From Muribaculaceae bacterium (GTDB lineage Bacteria > Bacteroidota > Bacteroidia > Bacteroidales > Muribaculaceae), in assembly GCA_029062725.1 (NCBI GenBank), contig JAIDPP010000246.1:1-9259 (forward strand): 9,259 nucleotides of DNA. Reading direction: 5' to 3'. Shown in pieces: positions 1-5,220 of this stretch; position 1 is the stretch's first letter; the number at the start of each line of letters is the position of its first letter. The notes below the pieces were generated by a model, which made no database searches, was not told where the DNA came from, and saw nothing but the letters and a program-made list of their open reading frames with translations. The translations under genes and the position numbers were made by a program.

Positions 1-50
1 TTTCACAGTTTCACCTTAACCGATTTTTAAAATCAAGAATTTGGCATTAT

Positions 51-611
51 TTATCGTCCCTTATTTCTTACCCTTTGCATAGAAACTTTTATATTATTAT
101 GAAATAATCTCATTTCATTTTTGCCTACCATTTTTACACGTCCCATACTTACATCTTTCCCTGAACGCCCATCAAACTTTAAAAGTAAATTTTCCTCCAA
201 CTCCCTGAGAAGGTATCTTCTAAACTTATGAAAATCATTGGACGCGGAATCAATCTTTATTTCAGGATTAGTAGATATTATGCTTAAAGATGTGGTATCA
301 ATCGTCGCTTCTGTTTCCTTCAGGCTGAATGTCAATGTCTGTTGACTATCTGTCCAGCTACCGGAATTTTTTACCGTTGCCACCACTGTCACCCTTATAA
401 ATTCCTCTTCCTGTGTATATTTTATCGAATCTTCAATCTCCAGCACTCCATCCGGCATAATGTTGATGTACTCAACTCCTACGATATCGGAATCAGCAAT
501 TCCACACCGCCAACGACCCACTATGTCATTATCTCCTTCACTGTGGCGCGCACAGCCGGAAATAGCAATGCCTAATATTATCGACCCTATTACCAGCCCC
601 TTATATCTCAT
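51..611 (-). CDS. Small predicted lipoprotein of unknown function
   Basis: I do not recognise the family. The protein is 186 aa. It begins with a short basic n-region (MRYK), a hydrophobic stretch and a lipobox ISGC with the lipidated cysteine at residue 20, so it should be an envelope lipoprotein. The mature part starts with an IVGRW motif (30-34) followed by alternating beta-like strands and a second G-S-W at about 84-86. This is reminiscent of small lipocalin-like Bacteroidota lipoproteins, but that is inference. Residues 127-145 are helical and charged. I chose the ATG at 611 rather than the in-frame ATG at 677 because only the later start puts the signal peptide at the N-terminus, and because it forms an ATGA overlap with the TGA stop of the upstream gene. 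That 4-nt overlap implies translational coupling. The stop is TAA at 51-53. The gene is AT-rich compared with the right half of the window. Confidence 0.8.
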   Translation of the reverse strand: MRYKGLVIGSIILGIAISGCARHSEGDNDIVGRWRCGIADSDIVGVEYINIMPDGVLEIEDSIKYTQEEEFIRVTVVATVKNSGSWTDSQQTLTFSLKETEATIDTTSLSIISTNPEIKIDSASNDFHKFRRYLLRELEENLLLKFDGRSGKDVSMGRVKMVGKNEMRLFHNNIKVSMQRVRNKGR

Positions 612-1165
612 GGTTTCTGACTGTTTAGTTTTATTATCTCTATTATCTTTCTCATAGGATCGTATTTCGACTGCCATTTCCCAGCATCATATCCGAAGCA
701 CAGACTTCGTCCGACTCCGTTAAAGGTATATCTTACTATGATGGAAAATGGGGAGTTTGCGTCCTTATACATTGCCTCAAACTCTTCAAACGGCATCATT
801 ACCCTAAGCCGATATTCATAGTTTTTCCCCTTCGGCTTAACATATATCACTTCTGCCGGATACACCTCAAAAGAATCCTTTGCCTCTATTGTCACCTCAA
901 TATCCCTGCCGGGAACTGTAAGCACGACAGACATCAACATGGAGATACTGTCGGTCTTGCGAACATACGTATAGTCGTATTGAAGTGGTTTCAGTTTTTC
1001 CTTGGTCCCCTTGCATGGGGGCATACTCTGCTGAAAAAGATGATAGACTGACTCCTTTCCTACAGTGCGTGAGACATACATTTTATTGATGTTCTTTGCG
1101 TTTACTGAAAAGCAACCCAATAATACAAACACAAATACCATCACGATCAGATATATTCTTTTCAT
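608..1165 (-). CDS. Exported hypothetical protein, coupled to the downstream lipoprotein
   Basis: I do not recognise the family. The protein is 185 aa from the ATG at 1165; the frame is open two codons further to a TTG at 1171, but ATG followed by Lys-Arg and a long hydrophobic run is the better start. Residues 4-16 are strongly hydrophobic. Two processing sites are possible: a lipobox-like LLGC with Cys at 18, or signal peptidase I cleavage after VNA at residue 23. The sequence cannot settle which applies. The mature part looks beta-rich, with three more cysteines or cysteine-adjacent motifs (PPCKG at 49-53, LCFGYD at 155-160). The C-terminal 20 residues are helical and basic. The TGA stop overlaps the ATG of the next gene by 4 nt, so the two proteins are probably made together. 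A strong hairpin lies only 20 nt upstream of the start codon. Confidence 0.78.
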   Translation of the reverse strand: MKRIYLIVMVFVFVLLGCFSVNAKNINKMYVSRTVGKESVYHLFQQSMPPCKGTKEKLKPLQYDYTYVRKTDSISMLMSVVLTVPGRDIEVTIEAKDSFEVYPAEVIYVKPKGKNYEYRLRVMMPFEEFEAMYKDANSPFSIIVRYTFNGVGRSLCFGYDAGKWQSKYDPMRKIIEIIKLNSQKP

Positions 1166-1185
1166 CGGCAATATACATTATTAAA

Positions 1186-1214
1186 GGCTGCAATATATAT
1201 GAAACATTGCAGCC
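1186..1214 (-). terminator. 9-bp hairpin between the TRL-like gene and the next gene
   Basis: Perfect inverted repeat GGCTGCAAT / ATTGCAGCC (1186-1194 and 1206-1214) with an 11-nt loop. On the minus strand it is followed by TTTAATAAT, a weak U-rich tail, so it may be a rho-independent terminator for the TRL-like gene whose stop is at 1273. However, its 3' edge is only 20 nt from the ATG of the downstream gene (1165), so it could instead act as a leader hairpin affecting that gene. Without transcript data both roles remain open. Confidence 0.6.
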
Positions 1215-1235
1215 CTAAATCTTTACAATCTCTTC

Positions 1236-1255
1236 TAATTCTTACACAAGAATTA
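1236..1255 (-). repeat. AT-rich 8-bp inverted repeat downstream of the TRL-like gene
   Basis: TAATTCTT and AAGAATTA are perfectly complementary around the 4-nt loop ACAC (plus strand). The repeat begins about 17 nt after the TRL-like stop codon. There is no U-run behind it on either strand, so it is not a classical terminator. It may protect the 3' end of the TRL mRNA or form one unit with the stronger hairpin at 1186-1214. Confidence 0.5.
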
Positions 1256-1272
1256 TTGACAGCATCTCAAGA

Positions 1273-1590
1273 TTACTCACCGTAAACAATGATCTTATAA
1301 GAAGCGAATAAACCAAGAACGCTAAATTTCTTGGCATCCACATGGCTCACCTTCTTGATACCTGCACTGTTGGCCGCGGCCTGGATAGACGCGTCCCCGA
1401 CACTCACCAGGCCAAGAACACCGATTTGGCTGGCCGTACCGACCTTTGTGCCAAGAGTATTGGATGTCACCATCTCTCCCTCTGTCACTCCCGTGTAGAG
1501 AGAGCCTATTCCCGAACGGGTGCCGATTGTTGAACAACTTGCTAAAGTAAGAACTGCAAATGCAGCGCAAGAAATGATTGCTTTACGCAT
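1273..1590 (-). CDS. TRL-like family lipoprotein
   Basis: This 105-aa protein is a small lipoprotein of the TRL-like (tRNA-associated locus) family, whose function is unknown. The signal peptide (MRKAIISCAAFAVLTLASC) ends in a lipobox LASC with Cys at 19. The mature part is rich in Gly, Ser and Val and shows the pattern I associate with the family: G-YTGVT near residues 31-35, a Gly-rich hydrophobic core ending VSVGDASIQAAA (62-73), then AGIKKVSHVDAKKFSVLGLF and a closing YKIIVYGE. The length is typical for the family. It stands alone: 106 nt with two hairpins separate it from the next gene, and 507 nt with a promoter and structured sequence lie upstream. No tRNA gene is visible nearby in this window. 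The only good promoter found upstream is at 1959-1989, which would give a leader of about 360 nt unless the RNA terminates first. Confidence 0.85.
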   Translation of the reverse strand: MRKAIISCAAFAVLTLASCSTIGTRSGIGSLYTGVTEGEMVTSNTLGTKVGTASQIGVLGLVSVGDASIQAAANSAGIKKVSHVDAKKFSVLGLFASYKIIVYGE

Positions 1591-1637
1591 ATCGTTGATG
1601 TGTTAGTTGGGTGCTCGACTCTCTAATGACACCGTAT

Positions 1638-1740
1638 GAAAAGAAAAAGCGTGAGAGCCAGTACTTTTGCTCGTCCCGCTTGTAGAGGCTCTGGTAATGC
1701 CCATTGCAGTAGAACGAGCAAACCTGAAGAAGCCTCACGC
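1638..1740 (-). terminator. Closing stem plus U-run ending the candidate small RNA
   Basis: On the minus strand, GCGTGAG (1740-1734) can pair with CTCACGC (1655-1649), and the latter is followed at once by TTTTTCTTTTC (1648-1638). Inside this closing stem lies a second perfect stem, TTTGCTCGT / ACGAGCAAA (1722-1714 with 1674-1666), enclosing a 39-nt loop. A base-paired arm running directly into a U-run is the layout of an intrinsic terminator, although the hairpin is larger than usual. AGAGCC (1692-1687) could also pair with GGCTCT (1659-1654), which would disrupt both stems, so two alternative folds are possible. Confidence 0.5.
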
Positions 1741-1756
1741 AGAATATGAATCTACA

Positions 1757-1787
1757 TCTATGGCACACGTTCTCCGCATGCCATAGA
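1757..1787 (-). repeat. Perfect 9-bp inverted repeat inside the gene-free region
   Basis: TCTATGGCA (1757-1765) and TGCCATAGA (1779-1787) are perfectly complementary around a 13-nt loop. It could be a hairpin of the candidate RNA or a protein-binding operator. On the minus strand it directly follows TATATTTTG (1796-1788), which resembles a -7 element with one extra base but has no -33 partner at the right distance. Confidence 0.6.
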
Positions 1788-1868
1788 CAAAATATACATA
1801 TCCACAAGACATCTACCGTTTGCTGCATTCCTGACTGCAATTGAAATTTACCAGATTTCTACAAGCCA

Positions 1869-1895
1869 AGAAAGAGCGACGTGTACACGCTTTCT
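1869..1895. repeat. Palindromic site centred on CGTGTACACG
   Basis: A perfect 10-bp palindrome, CGTGTACACG (1880-1889), is flanked by AGAAAG (1869-1874) and CTTTCT (1890-1895), which are complementary to each other. The symmetry could be an operator bound by a dimeric regulator just downstream of the promoter at 1959-1989. Alternatively it is a hairpin (AGAAA-GCG / CGC-TTTCT) of the candidate RNA. The sequence alone does not separate these possibilities. Confidence 0.4.
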
Positions 1896-1958
1896 ATTTA
1901 TTTATACATACCCTCCACTCGAACCCCGACCGGGCTTCTTCGTAGCGGTCTGTACATG

Positions 1959-1989
1959 CAAAATTAATATTTATTTCTAATTCACACAA
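1959..1989 (-). promoter_or_regulatory. Bacteroidota-type promoter firing toward the TRL-like gene
   Basis: On the minus strand, TAATTTTG (1966-1959) matches the Bacteroides -7 consensus TAnnTTTG exactly. GTTG, with the TTG core at 1989-1987, lies 20 nt upstream, the expected place for the -33 element (TTTG). The spacer is AT-rich. Transcription should begin near 1952-1954 and run leftward through the structured region to the TRL-like gene. This is the best match to the consensus found in any intergenic gap of the window. Confidence 0.65.
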
Positions 1990-2097
1990 CTTTAATCCTA
2001 TTTTTTTCCTAAACATCCAATGAGCCGTAAGATATCATGGGTCTTAATATGATATGTGTTCTTTGAGATATACGGAAAAAATGTATACCCCGGGTAC

Positions 2098-3732
2098 TTA
2101 TCGGCATTTGTAGCATTTAAGGTGTACATGCCAGCTGTAGTCGCCGCAATAACGACATTTGTTCCCGCTTTGGTTTGTATAGCCTATTTGACCTACGGCA
2201 TGTGTTCCGGCTCCGGAGGGATCGTTCTTATACATCGGGAAACTCTCGACCCTGTCGCCATGACAGTTGGGACATAATCCTGAACCGGCTGAATTGCTGT
2301 TCGACCTGCTTGAAGAACCTACTACACCTCCACTTGAAATTGTTTGACCATTAGCGGTAATGACCATAGATGATATGATCGTGTAACCCGGATACTCGTA
2401 TCTGGAACAGATACATTGCCTGGATCCCTTGCAAGAGGTGCATATTCCGGTTTGACCGCACAAAGAGCAAGGAATATATGTGCCGTATGCGGCCGTGATG
2501 ATCCCTCCCTGTCCCTGGCAAATAGTACAAATACCCATCCCTGAACAGTTTCCGCAGATATTGGTTCCATGACATGCATAGCAGGGGCCGTAGTATGTAC
2601 GCAAAGTGTTGCCGTTTTGGTATAGAGTACAGATTACGAATCCGCCAAATTGACTTTCACGCCAGGTCTTTACGATATTTGAATTCCCGTTATTGTTGTT
2701 TGCAGGTCGGTTATTGGATGGCTGGGAAGCTCCGGTACCTTCGAAGGTTGTAAAACCTTCCGCGCATTTTGCTCCGGTATGATCATTGATTGTCACATAG
2801 AGAGTATAATTCTGTTTCCCGGGATGAAGATTAATATCGGAAATATATATGGCTTTCCAGAAGGCATCGTATCGTGTATTATCATATCCGGGAGTAAGGA
2901 CACAATAAGCACACTGATCGTTGGCAATATTGACATAATTACCGTTTTTATCCTTTATCCATATACACATCATTCCCTTTTTCCCTTTCATCCCATTAAA
3001 TTTGAAATCGCAGAAGACCTTCATGGCTTTTTTGCCATTTATGGTCTGATTATGCTCGATCCATACCTTACTGACAGTAGCCGTAGGCTTTGCCGGAACA
3101 GCTTTTTCAGTCGGTGTCTTGGCTAAAGCCGGGGTTTTGGTGGTAGCGACTTTGGGAGAGGATGAAGAGCTATTTTTCGAATTGCTCTTTGATGAATTGG
3201 ATGCTACGATGGGAGTAGGTTTCTCAGGATCCGGGATTTTTACCGGGTAGGAAGCATATAGATAGGAATATGTTTTCGAGAAATCCACTTCAAAGGGATG
3301 GCTGCTTCCGAGAGATTTCGTGCTTCGGTCAGCCTTTTCCTTATCTCCCTCAACGGTGACAAAAGCTTGGAGGGGCTTATAAGCTGAGGATAGTTGAAGA
3401 TTCTCAAGAGGAATACGGAAGTTGACATGTTGGTTCCTATCTCCTTTAGAAACGAGTACGTGACTCCGGAAACAGTCATAGCCTTCGCGACTTTTGTCCG
3501 TTCCTTTCATTTTTATATAGTTATTATCCTTATCCCGAAACCACAAAGTGAAATACACCCATCCCGAGCCTTTACCATCTTCGGAGTAATCCACTTGTAC
3601 TTCGAATGTTTTTTTGGTTTGGTAAGGCACATCAGATTTAACCGATACCTGTGAGATATTGATTTTGGGTCTGGCGGAGAATGCCGCCAGTGCTGTAAGC
3701 AGAATAAAAAAGGAGAGTATGACGTTACGCAT
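2098..3732 (-). CDS. Secreted protein with duplicated domain and DnaJ-like zinc-finger array
   Basis: The protein is 544 aa and I do not recognise a named family. A signal peptide occupies residues 1-20 (cleavage likely after AFSA; no lipobox). Two similar beta-rich domains follow, at about 24-150 and 220-332. Both contain the signature of an aromatic-rich strand, K/D-DK-NYI/V (FRDKDNNYIKM at 65-75, IKDKNGNYVNI at 259-269). Between them, at about 171-220, is a Ser/Lys/Pro/Thr low-complexity linker. After an Asn-rich spacer (336-352) comes a cysteine array like the DnaJ central zinc finger: Cys pairs at 384/387, 393/396, 402/405, 422/425 and 431/434, several followed by x-G, plus Cys 440/442. 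A CPNCHG at 487-492 and a tail with Cys 526/529, His 535/537 and Cys 540/543 suggest more zinc sites. There is no J domain, so this is not a DnaJ. It lies 73 nt after the DUF389 gene with no clear promoter of its own. It probably acts in the periplasm or outside the cell; partner and role are unknown. Confidence 0.85.
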   Translation of the reverse strand: MRNVILSFFILLTALAAFSARPKINISQVSVKSDVPYQTKKTFEVQVDYSEDGKGSGWVYFTLWFRDKDNNYIKMKGTDKSREGYDCFRSHVLVSKGDRNQHVNFRIPLENLQLSSAYKPLQAFVTVEGDKEKADRSTKSLGSSHPFEVDFSKTYSYLYASYPVKIPDPEKPTPIVASNSSKSNSKNSSSSSPKVATTKTPALAKTPTEKAVPAKPTATVSKVWIEHNQTINGKKAMKVFCDFKFNGMKGKKGMMCIWIKDKNGNYVNIANDQCAYCVLTPGYDNTRYDAFWKAIYISDINLHPGKQNYTLYVTINDHTGAKCAEGFTTFEGTGASQPSNNRPANNNNGNSNIVKTWRESQFGGFVICTLYQNGNTLRTYYGPCYACHGTNICGNCSGMGICTICQGQGGIITAAYGTYIPCSLCGQTGICTSCKGSRQCICSRYEYPGYTIISSMVITANGQTISSGGVVGSSSRSNSNSAGSGLCPNCHGDRVESFPMYKNDPSGAGTHAVGQIGYTNQSGNKCRYCGDYSWHVHLKCYKCR

Positions 3733-3805
3733 AGTCAGGAGATTTTCTTTATAAGCTTAACTACACGATAAAAATTTCACCTGTGTGAGGTCAGTGTTAT
3801 TTAGG

Positions 3806-5176
3806 TTATATCTTATCGGTAGGAACAATTTTAATGTTTGGAAGGGATAGACGCGCTTCAATATATTCGCGGAATTTAGCCGTCTGAGGCGCGGTCATCT
3901 GGCGGGTGTAACGGACAAGGGCGATATTGACAGTATCGAGTCGGCCGGAAGATACGTTGCTGGCAATAGCTCTTGTCACGGCTATATCCGCCACTTCGGG
4001 GAAGAGGACTTTCAATTCCGGCGTTATGGTTGCGCCGATGGTATCGTTGTGGGCCATTGTGGAGGTAATGGTCTTGAGCGAGTCGATGGTTTCGCGCTGT
4101 GTATTGATGGTGGATTGCGTGATCTGATACATATCCCTCAGCATGGAGGAGGTAGCTTCCGTCACATCGAGACCGGGATCGGGGGAGTCGCCCTGAATAA
4201 TGCGCAGTCGCGTTCCTTCGAGATGATATTCAGGCAGGATGTCGGTAAGGGCAAGCATCAGGGAATCCTGAGGAAGGATGCGGCCCACAAGATTTACGGT
4301 GAGTGTCTTGTTGCGTCCTTCCATCACGGCTTCCGAACGCAACACCTGCGTGCCGTTGAAATTGAATTGCTGCTCGACAAAGCGGTTGCAGTTATTGGTA
4401 AAGGAGGATTGCTGATACATCCTGTAGGTCAGATAACATGCGGGAATCATAGTGAGTACTGCGATCGAATATACAATATTCCGCATCCTGCGGGCTCTCC
4501 CAGGATTGGAAAAATCCTTGATATGATAGTGCATCAGTTTGACTCCTATGGTTGTGGCGCAGGCGATGAATACCGAGTTGATAAAGAAGAGGAAAAGAGC
4601 CCCGAAGAAGAATTTCATCTGCCAGGTGGCGAGTCCGTAGCCAACGGTGCATAGTGGAGGCATGAGGGCAGTGGCAATGGCGACACCCGGGAGCACGTTT
4701 CCTTTCGTCTTACTGCCGATTGCGAGGATGCCGGCAGCTCCTCCGAAGAAACCTATGAATACATCATAGATAGTGGGCGATGTACGCGCCAGAAGTTCGC
4801 TGTGGCCTTCGTTGACCGGCGATATGAGGAAGTAAACGCAGGAGGTGGCTATACTGAACAGGGCGGCCATCATCAAGTTGCGAAAAGAGCGTTTCATCAG
4901 CTCGAAATCATGGATGCCGACTGCCAGACCGATACCGATTATAGGACCCATAAGCGGAGAGATGAGCATCGCTCCGATAATGACTGCGGTGGAGTTAGTG
5001 TTAAGGCCCAGAGAGGCTATGAAGATGGCTACTATAAGTATCAGTATATTGGTACCCTTGAATGATACGCCCTCTCTAATGACTGTTTCGGCTTCCTCCT
5101 GCGGCACAAGATCCGGGGTCAGGTCGAAGAAACCGGCAAGATTTTCTTTAAATTTCGTCAGGTCAGGGAATTTCAT
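3806..5176 (-). CDS. DUF389 family integral membrane protein
   Basis: A 456-aa inner-membrane protein of the DUF389 (TIGR00271-like) family, whose biochemical function is not established. The family core is clear at residues 60-80 (NTNSTAVIIGAMLISPLMGP), and the second conserved half follows at about 145-175 (GAAGILAIG..., PGVAIATALMPPL). Hydrophobic segments fall near 42-58, 62-88 (probably two), 98-118, 136-155, 162-182, 188-212 and 232-250, so roughly seven or eight membrane spans. Residues 1-38 are soluble and acidic. About 200 residues after 255 are soluble, with a helical, possibly coiled-coil stretch near 340-372. The start ATG at 5176 is 44 nt after the ComM-like stop, suggesting co-transcription. 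The TAA stop is at 3806-3808. The length fits Bacteroidota members of the family. Confidence 0.9.
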   Translation of the reverse strand: MKFPDLTKFKENLAGFFDLTPDLVPQEEAETVIREGVSFKGTNILILIVAIFIASLGLNTNSTAVIIGAMLISPLMGPIIGIGLAVGIHDFELMKRSFRNLMMAALFSIATSCVYFLISPVNEGHSELLARTSPTIYDVFIGFFGGAAGILAIGSKTKGNVLPGVAIATALMPPLCTVGYGLATWQMKFFFGALFLFFINSVFIACATTIGVKLMHYHIKDFSNPGRARRMRNIVYSIAVLTMIPACYLTYRMYQQSSFTNNCNRFVEQQFNFNGTQVLRSEAVMEGRNKTLTVNLVGRILPQDSLMLALTDILPEYHLEGTRLRIIQGDSPDPGLDVTEATSSMLRDMYQITQSTINTQRETIDSLKTITSTMAHNDTIGATITPELKVLFPEVADIAVTRAIASNVSSGRLDTVNIALVRYTRQMTAPQTAKFREYIEARLSLPNIKIVPTDKI

Positions 5177-5220
5177 AATCTTTTGTTGCAGATGATACGA
5201 TTGTGGATAATATTTGTAGA

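Larger units (their letters stand above)
1639..1953 (-). ncRNA. Candidate structured small RNA or long structured leader
   Basis: This stretch lies inside the 507-base gene-free region 1591-2097. It starts at the position expected from the promoter at 1959-1989 and ends at a stem with a U-run. No reading frame in it has a credible start and protein character. It contains a perfect 9-bp hairpin at 1757-1787 with a 13-nt loop, and nested 7-bp and 9-bp stems at 1649-1740. It also has 9-nt complementary segments at 1726-1734 and 1933-1941, and 8-nt complementary segments at 1703-1710 and 1834-1841; the latter would make a pseudoknot with the loop of the 9-bp stem. The two long-range pairings could occur by chance in 300 nt, while the local stems are much less likely to. 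I could not match it to tmRNA, RNase P RNA or SRP RNA. A 6S-type RNA is possible but unproven. It could also be the 5' leader of the TRL-like gene. Confidence 0.45.

Noticed and set aside
1..50. Possible terminator in the first 50 bases (GATTTTTAAAATC)
   Set aside because: The symmetric sequence leaves a 1-nt loop, and the window ends before the downstream context can be seen.
1624..1755. Second short open frame in the same stretch (reading ...REASSGLLVLLQ...)
   Set aside because: No start codon in frame after the preceding TAG, and it lies within the paired arms of the candidate RNA. The openness may simply reflect the structure.
1788..1796. Second -7 promoter element TATATTTTG on the minus strand
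   Set aside because: Spacing inside the element is one base too long and there is no TTG at about 20 nt upstream.
1583..1840. 85-codon open frame on the minus strand across the gene-free region
   Set aside because: It starts at TTG (no ATG at its start), is rich in Cys, Phe and Tyr without domain character, overlaps the TRL-like start, and runs through the stem structures. It is better explained as a chance frame over an RNA.
1900..1955. tRNA or tmRNA 3' end suggested by GGGGTTCGAGT on the minus strand
   Set aside because: The flanks do not form a T stem or a 7-bp acceptor stem, there is no CCA end, and no tag-peptide frame ending in LAA is present upstream.
2032..2055. ATATCAT/ATGATAT hairpin after the secreted zinc-finger gene
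   Set aside because: Seven A-T-dominated pairs with a 10-nt loop and no U-run; weak and compatible with chance in AT-rich DNA.
2076..2100. Terminator for the secreted zinc-finger gene (TACCCGGGGTA followed by a T-run)
   Set aside because: The GC palindrome is so tight that only about four pairs with a 3-nt loop can form. It may work, but I would not call it.
3755..3805. Terminator after the DUF389 gene (ACCT/AGGT stem, then TTTTT)
   Set aside because: Only a 4-bp stem, separated from the T-run by a few bases; too weak to support.
5177..5220. Plus-strand promoter (TAATATTTG with TTG upstream) between the ComM-like and DUF389 genes
   Set aside because: The -7 element has an extra base and no plus-strand gene follows.
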